NCBI GenBank assembly: GCA_032173965.1
Contig: CM063284.1
Span: 130,315,125-130,379,124 of the forward strand
Length of the DNA stretch: 64,000 bases
Source: Sitta carolinensis
Lineage: Eukaryota; Chordata; Aves; Passeriformes; Sittidae
Direction: 5' to 3'
Part shown: one piece after another, positions 40,007 to 51,136 of the stretch
Layout: every line of letters starts with the position of its first letter
How positions within the stretch are numbered: position 1 is the stretch's first letter
The notes under the pieces: generated by a model
The model's database searches: none
Seen by the model: the letters and a program-made list of their open reading frames with translations, nothing else
What the model was told of the DNA's origin: nothing
Translations under genes and position numbers: made by a program

Positions 40007-40039
40007 TCAATAATTAGGTTCATACCACCTAATTATTGA
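40007..40039. other. Perfect inverted repeat, 13-bp arms, 7-nt loop
   Basis: The left arm (TCAATAATTAGGT, 40007-40019) is exactly complementary to the right arm (ACCTAATTATTGA, 40027-40039) across the 7-nt spacer TCATACC. Each arm contains TAATTA, the core recognised by many homeodomain proteins. The stem is short for a microRNA precursor, and the flanks do not extend the pairing. Confidence 0.9.
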
Positions 40040-41207
40040 CATCTTGGAGTCAAGTGTTGAATCTGTTTGCTTGGCCTCAGTGGAAAGAAATGGCTGTTCC
40101 CAGGTTGATTCATTCAAGCTATCATGGGCATTTGTTTTAGGACAAGTTGTCCTTAGAGGGTGGCTATCACTCTTTGTTGGTGTTAGGGTTGGATGTTGAG
40201 GTACACAGAGAAGTTGGAGCAATTTTTTGTGACCTCTTAAGAAAAAAAAAATCTTCATTTTTTGTTCTCTTTCTCCGGCATGAAAGAAAATCTGCTTGCA
40301 GTAACACACTATGATACTTTCAGGGCTGTGCAGCCAAGGTGTTTAAATGTTTATTTAGAAACTGTGGCCTGAAAACTATAAACTGAGCAGCAGTTCAGAT
40401 ATTGGCATTGCTCTTTAAATGACATATATTTAGTTTCTCTAAGATTTCCTGTATTTTTGCTAGAAACCATTTAGGAGGTTTAGAATTCTGCTTATCATCT
40501 GTGTTTGCAAGGTCCATTATTCATCTGGAAATGTAAAACCTATGCTCTTAGCCCATAACTTCAGGTATCAACTCTGAGTCATATGCTTTTTTCTGGATAC
40601 AGATTTGGGAGAAGGAGATTCATTGCCTTGCAAGACTTGAAAAAGAGAAGGTGAAAAGAGTATGAGGTGCTCAGAAACTGGAAGTTGTGAACCAGATAAA
40701 GGCTCACAGGGAGAAAGAAATGAAAGAACTTTTGCTATGACAAGAGAATAACTGCTGCTGTACTGTAATTACAAAACAAGTAATTAATATTCTATTAAAG
40801 GATAAACTGTTGTTGCTGAAAGACATACCATAAAAAGAAAGAAGCAGCCTTGCTGCATAAAATTAAGTTGTGCCTGATACTGTCATGAATAACATTTCAC
40901 AGGCAACAGGAAATATACCCTATAGTAGGAAGTATTAGGGATTAGAGAGAAAGCACCACCTTGCATGGAGTTGGAAGGCACATCTCAGTGGGAAGAGATA
41001 GAAGATCCCTTGATTTTGAAGTTTGCTTTCCTCTCCTGTTCACCGCAGGTGAAGGATGCCTTCCTACTTTCCTGGTCAGTGCTGTCCAAAGCCTTCCCTG
41101 TTTGTCAGGGACGTTGAGGACACAGGCTTTGTCTGATTTACCAGCGGGCAGCCCTGTATGTAAAGTGGGAGTCTTGACTCATAGGGAACTCAGGCAGCCA
41201 CTTGTGG
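40040..41207. other. Unique sequence, no gene seen
   Basis: AT-rich, with no repeat or coding signal recognised. GC content rises towards the CpG-rich island at its right edge. Confidence 0.6.
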
Positions 41208-41478
41208 AAGTCGCCGCGCTTTTCAGAAACGTTTTTCCGCATTAACTGAACACGGCTTTAAAACAGCAGCAGCTGCTCAGAGGAGGCACAGGCGGGTTCC
41301 ACCGGGGCTCTCTGCTCTGCGGGCGTGCACAGCCCAGCCGGACCGTGCCTCGGCCGCGCTGGCAGCAGCCCCCGGCCCGACCCGGTGTCCCCTGCCCGGT
41401 GTCCCTGCCCGGTGTCCCCCGCCGTGGGCGCAGCCCGAGCGGACGCGGCTGTCGCAGCATCTCGCCCCGGGCGGCGTT
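41208..41478. promoter_or_regulatory. CpG-rich island, candidate orphan promoter
   Basis: About 270 bases with dense CpG dinucleotides and high GC stand out in otherwise CpG-poor, AT-rich DNA. A TTTAAAA element lies at 41259-41265 just inside the left part. GC-box-like GGGCGG lies near 41470. Within it, CCCGGTGTCCC repeats three times at about 13-bp spacing (41381-41420). Just to the right, a strong plus-strand acceptor (T-rich, TTTTCAG, ending at 41526) and a minus-strand donor (TTG|GTGAGT, about 41495-41504) are present. No first-exon donor is evident on the plus strand. It could be a promoter, an enhancer or a GC-rich minisatellite. Confidence 0.5.
41381..41420. repeat. Three-copy 13-bp GC-rich tandem repeat
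   Basis: The unit CCCGGTGTCCCTG, with small variations, occurs three times in tandem inside the CpG-rich island. Confidence 0.8.
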
Positions 41479-43396
41479 GGTGGCCTGGGTCACTCACCAA
41501 GGAATTTTTGCTCTCTTTGTTTTCAGCCCTGGGTCAAACTCAAGAGTGGTTTCTCTAACCTTGGGCTGTCAATACAAAATAGTGCTCAGGTCCAAATTGC
41601 CCCAGTTTTTCTGCCCTCAAACCGGCAGTGTGACTGGGGCTTGTGGGGAAGCAGAAAATTCACCGGACTTTTGATTATCGTAAATTTTTTAAGCTGTGGA
41701 AGTGGTTTTCCAAGATGATGCTCAGAACAGAACGGACAACTGTTTGCCTTTTGAATGCTACAAATAACTGATTATGTGTACAAATATATGACCTGATTAA
41801 GAACTGGAAGTTAGGCTCTTGGAAGAGTGCTTCGGATCATGATTTGACACCATTTTTCTTGTGTGTGGCCACAGATTTATTTCCCTGTATGTTACTGAGC
41901 TCTGCCCATGGTTCAGGTGTGTGATTTGTCCTTCAGCTGTCTTTATAGTGAATACAGTGCACACACTCATGTACTGATCTGGCTATGACAGACAATACAT
42001 GTTACTCTTCTGCAGCTGAAGAAAAGCCAGTTAGTGGAGACTGATCGTATCTGTTCAGTCCAAACAGGTGCTGAGGAGAATGTTCAGATGCAGTTGCTAG
42101 ACACTGCACATTTTTGGAAACAAAGCATATGATGTCAAAACTAAAGCTATGGGCAGCTCGCAAAACAGGTTTTCAAAAAAGCAGTCTAGAGTCATAGGTA
42201 ATATTTCTCCATCCTGAAATTTTAGGAGATGGTCAAGAAGACTGAAAAGAACACCCTAATATTATTCTGTCATCATTCAAAAGAAGCAGAATATAATTTC
42301 TTGTTAAATATGGCTAAATAAAGACTAGACAGCTTCTCATGTGTTTTGGGCAGATGGCAAAAAATCAGAAAGAAGAGTAAGTCAATGACTGCCAAAGAAG
42401 GGCAGCCTCGTTCAATGGCAATGCTTCTACAACTTCAATTTCTCTTTCTTAATTTCTTGATAGTGAGATTAGGGCAATCCAAAATTTTGTCATGCAGTTT
42501 TTTTCTTTTAGGTCAGATCTAAATGCTTGGCCTTCTTAGGTGGATCACAGAGACAAATGTGGAAAGCAGCCATTCTGATATTAAGATGGGTCTGTAGAGA
42601 AGGTGGGATGTGTTGAACTTTAGAGACACTGGTCCTCCACCAGGATGACTGTAGAGATATGGGCTGGAAGTCCAGCTCTGAGATGGATACAGCCAAATGA
42701 GGTGATTGAGTGCGCAAATAATTCTATGTGCACTCAAGCACATGCACATAAAATTACAAGTACTACAGAGGTATGACAACCAGCCAAATATTTAAAAGCT
42801 AAAGTAAACATTCTAGAACTTCAGCAGTGAAGATAATTTTCTACTGAAAGAAATTTCTTAAAAGTGTTGATGGAACTTCTATCCTTGAAAATCCTGATAA
42901 TGTTTTTGTTAAGACTGGATGTTCTTCTAAAAGCCAACTCAAAAGTTCAAGGAATTAATGAAAAAGGAATTAATTCCTCAAAACTTTATGCTTGGAAAGA
43001 AGTCAGATGATAATCTCTTCTGCTCCTAAAGTCCATCAGTCTGGTATAAACAAGACAGATGATACAGCAAGAAAAATACAAGACTGGACTGAGATGATAA
43101 CTTGAATGGAAATGAGTTAAAAAATATCTGGTTTTTGTTGAGGTTGTCATAAAAAAACATAGTAAGTGTTCTCCAAGTACCAGTACCATGCTTTTCAACA
43201 TCCAAAAAAGAACACAGGTATACCCAACCACAGGTCTTTAACACAGAAATACATCTCTTGGATACAAGATGTACATTGAGAAACAACATCCAAGAGAATT
43301 AGTTGTCTATTGGGAATTACTGTGTTTCTACTTCCTGCTAAACTAATATCTGTAAAGCTTTACTTGAAGATACATTCCCATCCCTGTGTTTTACAG
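41479..43396. other. Unique sequence, no gene seen
   Basis: No recognised repeat or gene. Frames are short and overlap on both strands. Confidence 0.6.
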
Positions 43397-43565
43397 ATGT
43401 TGCATGGGCCAGGGAAATTTACATATGGTCAGAAGCTGAGATATTTTTCTGTTTTTCCAGCTTGTCAGAGCTCAATATGCTACAGCAAAACTTTTAAAAG
43501 TCCTTTTTGGACAAAAAAAGAGGAGGTATACAGCTATCTTTGTTCAGCAAATCTGAACATCCTAG
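43397..43565 (+). other. Candidate exon (169 nt), unassigned
   Basis: A good acceptor (CCTGTGTTTTACAG) ends at 43396 and a donor (CTAG|GTAAGG) follows 43565. One frame is open throughout (56 codons plus 1 nt, starting ATG at the first exon base) and meets a stop 11 nt past the donor. A second very strong acceptor (TTTTTCTGTTTTTCCAG) ends at 43460 and would give a 105-nt exon. Translations resemble nothing I know. The open frame also extends upstream of the acceptor, so openness is not specific to the exon. A chance splice pair is possible. Confidence 0.2.
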
Positions 43566-44040
43566 GTAAGGCATAAGGCAATTACTTTTTCCTGACCAGA
43601 AGTTGCTCCTGTGAGTGAGTGGGTTGCTCAGTGACTGCATTTGCAGAAGTCACCTGGCAGAATATTCATCAGATTAGTCCAATGGGAACAAAGTGAGGTG
43701 TTTCTATTGCTACATTGCACCATGTGTTGTGTCACTCTCATATTACTTCTTATCATTCTGTACCTGATGGCTTCACTGAGAAGGAAAATGTCACTGTGCC
43801 CAGCATGTACCTTCTTTGAAAAGCAGAGGAGGAGAGTTGGTTGTGTCAGGGAAGCAGGGAAAGCAAATTTAAATATCTGCATGGGGCTTTTAAACCAGTA
43901 GGAATAAGTAACTGGAGTGAAGATTTCTCACAGGAAGAGACTGTTTTATGGAGATTCATAAGTACTAGGACACAGCTGGCCCCAGAGACATTCCTAACTG
44001 CACCCCTTTCTGAGTCTTCCAGGCATCAGGAGGTTCATTG
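43566..44040. other. Unique sequence, no gene seen
   Basis: Short frames on both strands with no recognised family. I see no repeat. Confidence 0.55.
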
Positions 44041-44137
44041 CTATCTTAAAAATGAGAAAACCAGAAAGTGTAAGCAGAGGGATTCAAACCACAACCCCTG
44101 TTCTTCACAAACAAGGAGTTTGCTATGCTGAACACCT
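44041..44137 (-). repeat. MIR-like SINE with tRNA-derived head
   Basis: On the minus strand the order matches MIR: a 'gcatagcaaa' head (plus-strand 44118-44130), a B-box-like GGTTTGAATCC (plus-strand about 44080-44090), then the 'ctggttttctcatttttaag' core (plus-strand about 44043-44064). The B box has TTTGAATCC where functional tRNA genes have TTCGANTCC, and there is no folded cloverleaf, so this is a SINE relic rather than a tRNA gene. Confidence 0.55.
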
Positions 44138-46002
44138 GGGATTTGAATGGCTCTATTGCTCTGCCTGTGCAGAGAAGAGCAAGTGAATGAAGCTGCTAAT
44201 GGAGAGCCTGGTTTTGGCTGGGCTGCAAAACCCATTAAAATGGCAGAGCCAAGACAGTGACAATATTTTGGCATGCTTTTGCAGTGGTCAAAGTGACCCT
44301 ATATATCATTTTATGTATTTATTTTTCTATATGTGTACAGTCACCTCAATGACTTGGCATGCTTTCTAGTTATGCCAGCCAAACCAAACCTTTCCTATTT
44401 GGCTCCACCTTCAAACTTTCTGGCATGTCAACTTCTACAAGGGAAGATGGCTGGCAGAGGAGTCTTTGGTCTCGACTGGGATGTTGTGCCTTTTATTTGT
44501 TGCTGTCATAGGGTACAGAAAGAAGAATCTGCGTTTATTTCTACTTAGAAGATAAAGACAGTAAAGACAAGAAGAAAAAGGGCTAAGCAGGAAACAGTAG
44601 AGTAGGCATTACTTTTTAAACCAAGGAGTGTGTGAGGTTTTAAAACGTAACAGTACAGAACTGCATATAGCTTAAAGCTGTCTAATGAGACCAGTTAGTA
44701 GAACAGTCTCATCTGAAAATACTTGTAATTATAAGAGCCAGGAAGTATAAGAACCTTCAGAGATTCACTTTCAGCTTCATGAACAACTAATACTCCATTA
44801 TGGGTGTAATATTTAATGTTTATGGTTTGTTTGTGTACTTACTTTATAGGGGCCCAGCAGTCATAAGCTGTACAGTGTTTTAGTGAAGCATCATCTCAGA
44901 CCCTGTATAAAGAACAGAAACAGAGATGGTCTAGAAATATCCAAAGTGAGGCAATGCTTTTGAGGACTGGAAAGCTGAATTGTCAGAGGAGCTTAGTAGC
45001 TCCTATCTCATTGACAAAGATACCTTTTTATGGCCATGAAAGCATGTTTGAAAGAACTACTGCATGAGGAAAGAGAGTGGAAAATGTTATGCTGGGAACT
45101 CATGTTTCATCCCTAATGACATATTACCCTGACATGGGGATGATATTGTCAGGCTGATCCGAGAAAACTGCCTTTTAAATGCTACAGGACCTTGTGAAAC
45201 AGGGAACTTCATTTCCAGAAGCAAAGAGCAGTGAGATGAAATGATGGTTGGTTGGATTAAAAAAATAAATTAGAACGTGTATTTCCTTCTCAGCAGCAGG
45301 CTGAGATACTGAACAGGTTACTTACAGATCTATGCGGTATCCTTCTGTATCTGCTGTTGCAGACAAGCTCCCATGCACAGTTCTTATAGGAATAATGCTT
45401 TGAGTGAGCTGCCCATTATTCCCATTGGTATAAATTGCCATATTATTAGCACACTACAATGAACTGAATGCAGCAAGGACTACTGTCCCGGTGTGGAGGG
45501 CTGTTCTCACATACTTCACAGTATGGAAAAAACCCCAACTCTTTAAAACCACGTTTCATATAGAGTATATAAAACAACAGTAACTAAAAAGAGGCAGTAA
45601 GAACTACAGAACTAGAAATTCACAGGTGCAAGACATTTTAAAATTAAGGCAAATAGAGATAGGGGCATTTGTTATTGAAGCTCAAAACATTTGATTTGGG
45701 AAGAACAGGATGTTTTGTATCACACCACTGAATATTCTTGTGAATCAATAATTTTTTAATATCTATACTACCATATTTTATATGATTAATTTAATATTTT
45801 TGATATCAAAGATAGCCTTCATATTGCTCTGAAAAAATGTTATAATACATTACCAGAAATGGCCATGTGTTTGCACTGACATTAAGAAAATATTTTGTTG
45901 TTTTTTAAGCAACTATAAGCAATTGAACTACAAAATATAGGAATTCTTCAGAAGACACACAACCTAAAGCCAAACAAGGGTTATCTCTTGTTAATTTCTG
46001 AA
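44138..46002. other. Unique AT-rich sequence, no gene seen
   Basis: No gene, RNA or mobile element recognised. Confidence 0.6.
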
Positions 46003-46100
46003 TCACAGAACTGTTTTCTGGAGGGGACTGCTGGTAGTCATCTGGGTAAACTTTGCTGTTGGGCTGAACTATTGTTTACATCAGGTCAGAATGGAGAGAG
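46003..46100 (-). mobile_element. Decayed CR1 3'-end fragment
   Basis: The plus strand reads 'gaatcacagaactgttttct', then 'ggaggggactgctggtagtc' and 'atctgggtaaac'. This is a degraded antisense of the CR1 3' end (AATCACAGAAT..., ...GTCATCT.GTCCAAC). It is short, heavily mutated and non-coding, with the same orientation as the other two CR1 copies. Confidence 0.5.
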
Positions 46101-49068
46101 CTGCCTTCCACTGTGCCCTGAAAGAACCAAATATTGATAGGATATTCTGGTGGAATCCAATTTTACACAGACAGATTACTAATTTCACATTAATTTTGTG
46201 AGATGAAGGTATGTGGTTATTACATATGATCTAAATTAAAATGTAAGTCTGATTGCAGTACAGGAAAGATGATGTCTTTGTTCCACCTCTGAACTATGAA
46301 GAAAAAAACATGTCCTGACATATTCTAACTTCTTTTCAGCTGTCATGAATTGTTTGGCTTTCCACAAAAATATTGCTAAGAATTTTTTTATCATCATTCC
46401 CTAACTGTACCTAAAAGTATGCAAATAGAATATGCTGATATAGAATCTCTCAAATATCTGCTTTACCAGCACAGAATGTACCCTGTTATGGTTTAGTATG
46501 GCATAAGATGTGGACATCATCCTGGTAAAGAGCAGAGATAATGCCACTTGGCTGAGCTGTGCTTGGCACAGCTGTGCTGTGCTTGCTTACAGTCTGGGCA
46601 AACAAGAGGGAAACATGTCAGCTTAAACTTCAGCAGGTATTTTAGGTCAGCAGATGCTAAAATTTCTTATGCCTTGAAAGACATAGGCTGATAAAGCTGG
46701 CAATTGCTATGAGATACTCATCTAATAAACCCTGGCATTGTGTTTATTGTGTAGAAGCTGAAAAGTGAATTGCAGGCTGTGAGGACAATTTCTTAACTGC
46801 TTTAATACTGGCCTTAGTGGCAAGATCTGTCCTGCCACCAATATTTTAGTGAGGAGAGAAACAGAGCAAACCATGGTTCTGTGTCACCTATCCTGCCCCC
46901 TACACAGCATTGGTGTATTAAACTCTTGGTTTCACTATCTCTGCCCCTTTGCTGCTGGGTCCTTCTCACACCACGCCAATGCTTTGAGAACTGGCATGGC
47001 ATGAGCCTCACTGATGGGTCTGGCTTGTGCACATACAAATGCTACAGATGTGTTTGAGTTTGTATTTACTAGCAAGATGTTTGTGGGAAGTGCCCACCAT
47101 TGGGTTACAGTAAAAGAGAGCAAGTGTGTTAATTTAGGTCATAGTTGCAATTTACATTCTCCATCCTTCAGTATATTCTACTGTCCACCCCAAGGATCCA
47201 TTTGGAGCCAAAATATTTCCTTTCACTTCTCTGTTGCTTGATGTGCAGTAAATACTGGAGTTCTCTGTTTCCTCCATACCTGCTTGGAGGATTAAATAGG
47301 GAGCAGTGATGCAGGCAGCAGATATCCAGCACTACAAGAACTAATTTTTTGTAAATATGATGATGTTTTTGAATGTGTACTCAGAGGACACCACTCAGTG
47401 CTTCCCTTCCTGGGCTGTAAAAGCATCTTTGAGCTCCTCTGGCTGCTGGGCAGGGGTGAGATGATGAGCACTAGACTCAGCCTCAGAGTGACAAACAGAT
47501 AAGGATCTGTAGGATCTTTGAGTGACCTTCACTGGATGCAAACCTGAGGAGTGTTTCAACATGGTTAAGCAAGGAATATGGCCAACATGGCATTTTAATG
47601 GAGAAAAAGAAATGAACTAGTTATGTAACCACTACTGCAGTATGTGTTTGACATTAGAATAGAATGAACAGCATCAGTTTAATGCACCTGTGGATTTAGG
47701 CAATAATTTTCAGAACCATCTGAAGATGGTTCAGATATAGATTCAAGGAGAATTTGGCACAGTGACTGTAACCAAAGTCGAAATGTTTATTACCAGTTAA
47801 TTTGTGCACATGCCTGTGGCTCTTATTCTTGGAAACAACCTCCCTGAGTGACTGTGAAATGCTGCTATTTCTGCTGCAAAAAGTACATTTTTCCTGTGAT
47901 AGACCAATGGCTCTTGGAAGTTGCTCAACTGATGTTGCTGTTTGTTAAATGTTCATTATTTATGTGTAAAATATTCTGGAATAATGTGATAGACAGTGTT
48001 GTCATGACACCTGCATCCACTTTATTGTAGCTGTAGGACAGGGGATCAAGTTCAGTCTGGGTTCAAGCAAAGTCTCCTGCTACAAGGAAATGTCCTTGTC
48101 ATATACAGGTCTTGCTCTTTATCCCACAAATGAAGATGGGGAACTGAATCTATGATACTATTTTAAGCCATCAGGAAGAAACAAATAACTGGTCTGCAAT
48201 TTCCAGATACATTCTACTGGGAATTTTTTAAGGCTATTTGAGCATTTTGAACTACATTGTTTCCCCCTGAGCCAAAAAATTCTTCCCTGCTATTCTGCAC
48301 CTTCTATTGATCATGGTTCAAAGATCAAAGTAAAGTGTGTTTTCTGAGAAGCAAAGGTTAAAGTAATTCACAAAGCTACTTGACTACTGGGAGTTCAGGG
48401 ACAAGCATTTGGGCAGCAAATGGAGTCTAGAGCCCTTGTGTCCTACCATCTACCCATCCCCTGGCATCTGTTCTGAAAACATGATTGCTTTTGCAAGAAC
48501 TGTATCATGCATTAAAGAACCAGTGCTGGCACTCAAAAACTTGGAAAAGATTATTAGCCTAGTGTGAATTCCACAGACCTCTTTATAAATAAGGCATTTT
48601 CCCTGAATTCACATGTAGAGCAGTTATCCCTCTTCCCTGCTTATTAGTGAAGGGAGGATTTTGTCCCTTGAGTTTAATTAAGTACCTAAAGTCATGGCTT
48701 TATTTATTGATAAGCCTTTCCAGGGTGCCCATCTCTGTAATATCTGAGGCCGCTCAAGCTGTGACCCTGCTGCATTCCTTGGGAGGCAGGGAAAGGTCTC
48801 GGGGTTATTGCTGCTGCCGGGAGCTCACCCATCACTAACTGTAATAGTGCTAAGTGTGCAACCTGCTGGTGCCAGAGTCACCACTGGCAGTGGAGGTGGA
48901 GTGATTATAACAGTATTTGACTTGCTGTGATATGAGACAGTGTACTTAGAAACCAGTCAGAGAGAAATTGGATGGAAGTGACAATAATGCAGAAGCTGTT
49001 AATCCCTTTAGCATGTTTATGGTAATTGGGATAGAAGCCTGTGTATACCTGAATGTACTTGAGGGAGA
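46101..49068. other. Unique AT-rich sequence, no gene seen
   Basis: No gene recognised. A perfect 9-bp-arm palindrome (GAACCATCT-GA-AGATGGTTC) lies at 47713-47732. Confidence 0.6.
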
Positions 49069-50629
49069 GAATCACAGAATCACAAACTCACAGACTCACA
49101 TAATGGGTCAGGTTGGAACAGACCACAGTGGGTCATTTGATCCAACCTCCCTGTTCAATCAGGGTCATCCCAGAGTACATGGTACAGGATTGTGTCCAGA
49201 TGGTTCTTGAATATTTCCAGTGAGGGAGACTCCACAACCTCTCTGGGCAGCCTGTTCCAGTGCACCTGCACAGTAAAATTTTTCCTCATGTTCAGGTGAT
49301 TTCCTGTGCATCAGTTTCTGCCCATTGCCTCTTGTCCTATTGCTCGGCACCACAGACAAGAGCCTGGTCCATCCTCTTGTCACCTTCCCTTCAGAGACTG
49401 ATAGACATTGGTGAGGTCCCCTCTCAGTTGTCTCTTCTCAAGGCTTAACAGGCCCAGCTCCCCCAGCCTTTCCCCATAAGAGAGATGATCCAGTCCCCTC
49501 ATGATCTTTGTAGCCCTTTGTAGCTCCTTGTTTACCTTGTCATGAGGAGCTCTGAACTGGACAAAGCACTCTAGATGTGTCCTCACTAAGACTGAGAGAG
49601 GGGCAGAATCACCTCCCTGGACCTGCTGCCAATGCTCTTCCCAGGGCACCCCAGGATACTTTTGTCTTTCTTGACCATAAGGACACAGTGCTGGCTCATG
49701 GACAGTTTGTTGTCCATCGGGATCCCATAGTTTCCAGCAGGTCATCCCCCTGCATTCACCTTTGTTGAGTTTCACATGCTTCTTCTCTGCCCATCTCTCC
49801 AGCTTGTCCAGGTCATTCTGAAAGGCTGCACAGCACTCTGGGGTATTGGCTGTTCCTCCCACCTTTGTGTTTTTGGGGAACTTGCTGAGGAGGCCTCTGC
49901 CCCTTCACACAAGTTATTGGAGAAAAGTTAAACAATACTGGGATCAGTACTGAACCTTGGGGGACACCACCAATGACAGACCTTCAACTACACCCTGTGC
50001 CACTGATTCCAACCCTCTGGGAGCTGCTGCTCAGCCAGTTCTTAAACCACCTCTCTGTCCACTCACCCGTTCCACACTTCCTGAGTTTGCCTGTGAGGAT
50101 GTTGTGAGAGACAGCGTTGAAAGCCTTGCTGAACTCAAGGTACACAATATCCACTGCTCTCCCCTCATCCGTCCAGGCAGTTGTTTCATCATAGAAGGCA
50201 ATCAGGCTGGCCAAGCATGATTTACCATCAGTGAATCCACTCTGAATACTCCTGATCACCTTCTTGTCATCCATGTGGATAGTGATGGCCTCCAGAATGA
50301 GATGCTACATCAACCTTTCCAGGGATTGAGGTGAGGCTGACTGTCCTGTAGTTCCCTGTGTCTTCCTCCTTGCCCTATTGGAAGACTGGGACAATATTTG
50401 CTTCCTTCCAGTTCTCAGGCACCTCTCCTGATGTCCATGTGTTGTGGTGTCCAACAGCTCTCTCAGCATTTGTGGATGCATCCCCTCAGGGCCCATGGAC
50501 TCGTGGATGTCAGGTTTGCCTAGGTGTTCTCTAACCCAATCCTCCATGACCAAGGTAATGTCTTCCTTCCAGCATCCCTTTACCCTGCTCTCCTGGGTCA
50601 GAGATTCCTGAGGACTGGTCCTGTCAGTG

Positions 50630-50635
50630 AAGTCC
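50630..50635. repeat. Target-site duplication, left (AAGTCC)
   Basis: Six bases of CR1 sequence immediately left of the LTR, repeated exactly at 50933-50938. Confidence 0.9.
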
Positions 50636-50932
50636 TGTTGTCTCTGAAAATAAGCCTTCTGATTTGTTTTAGGATAATGGAGTCAGTTCTCATGAATTGT
50701 AAGATAAACAAGAATCATGTTTGCATTCCTTTGTGAAAAGATATCACCTGATAAACTTTTCAAGTGACCAGTGGAGATGGAGAGGTGGTGACTTCTCTCT
50801 CCAATCTCTGGTCACCGTCCAGAAACTTATATATACGAAGTCAACAATAAACGAGAGAGTTCTTTTCTTCTTCTCTGCCTGAACACCTGCTGTGTGTGTT
50901 GCTGTGTGCTTCCTCTCTGCATCACAGTAACA
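50636..50932 (+). mobile_element. Solo LTR nested in CR1 (297 bp)
   Basis: It starts TGTTGTCTCTG and ends CAGTAACA (TGTT...AACA terminal pairing), and perfect 6-bp copies of AAGTCC flank it. Removing the LTR and one copy restores a continuous CR1 linker, so the boundaries are exact. On the plus strand TATATATA (50828-50835) is followed at once by AATAAA (50846-50851), leaving about 80 bases for R and U5. The poly(A) signal so close behind the TATA box, the 6-bp duplication and the small size fit an alpharetrovirus-like or ERVK-type (class II) avian element. No internal sequence remains, so it arose by LTR-LTR recombination. It must be younger than the CR1. Confidence 0.93.
50828..50851 (+). 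promoter_or_regulatory. LTR TATA box and poly(A) signal
   Basis: TATATATA at 50828-50835 and AATAAA at 50846-50851, in the order and spacing of a compact avian LTR. Present activity is unknown. Confidence 0.6.
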
Positions 50933-50938
50933 AAGTCC
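50933..50938. repeat. Target-site duplication, right (AAGTCC)
   Basis: Exact copy of 50630-50635. CR1 linker sequence resumes directly after it. Confidence 0.9.
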
Positions 50939-51136
50939 AATGCAAAGGCGGCGTTGGGTAACTCTGCCTTCTCTGCATCCTCTGTTACTAGGGTTCCCTC
51001 TCCATTTAACAATGGCCCCACATTGTCCTTTGTTTTTCTTTTGTTATTGATGTATTTGAAGAAGTCCTTCTTGGTGTCCTTGACATCCTTAACCAGATTG
51101 AATTCCAGGCGGGTCTTGGCCTTCTGGTGCCGTTCT

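Larger units (their letters stand above)
49069..51136 (-). mobile_element. 5'-truncated CR1 LINE, split by an LTR
   Basis: The plus strand begins with the antisense CR1 tail: imperfect 8-mers (AATCACAG and variants, 49070-49101), then 'ggttggaacagaccacagtg' and the 3'UTR-proximal block 'cagcctgttccagtgc'. Further right come antisense blocks for the C-terminal part of ORF2, the reverse transcriptase and, right of the nested LTR, the linker upstream of the RT. The endonuclease and ORF1 are absent, so it is 5'-truncated like most CR1 copies. The right edge (about 51136) is where similarity to the linker fades. Host CR1 sequence totals about 1.77 kb without the LTR and its duplicated 6 bp. I see no target duplication for the CR1 itself. 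Confidence 0.95.
49380..51136 (-). pseudogene. Disabled CR1 ORF2 (reverse transcriptase) remnant
   Basis: In transcription order (right to left): linker peptide containing GPLLNGEGTLVTEDAEKAEL (51021 leftward), interrupted by the LTR; a segment with REHLGKPDIHESMGPEGMHP (about 50535-50470); the RT core with S-G-F-T-D-G-K-S-C and Y-L-E-F-S-K-A-F-N-A-V-S-H (50274-49984); and the thumb/C-terminal segment with HLSYGERLGELGLLSLEKRQL (49862-49380). It would encode the non-LTR RT that copies the element by target-primed reverse transcription. It is dead: frames shift between segments, residues are deleted near 49900-49920, and the catalytic F-A-D-D box reads F-P-K-N (plus-strand 49869-49880), losing both aspartates. 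Confidence 0.9.

Noticed and set aside
41325..41674. Proline- and arginine-rich open frames over the CpG-rich island
   Set aside because: Several frames on both strands are open simply because the GC-rich sequence lacks stops.
44080..44135. tRNA gene suggested by a B-box-like sequence
   Set aside because: The B box is mutated, no cloverleaf pairs up, and the surrounding order matches a MIR-type SINE.
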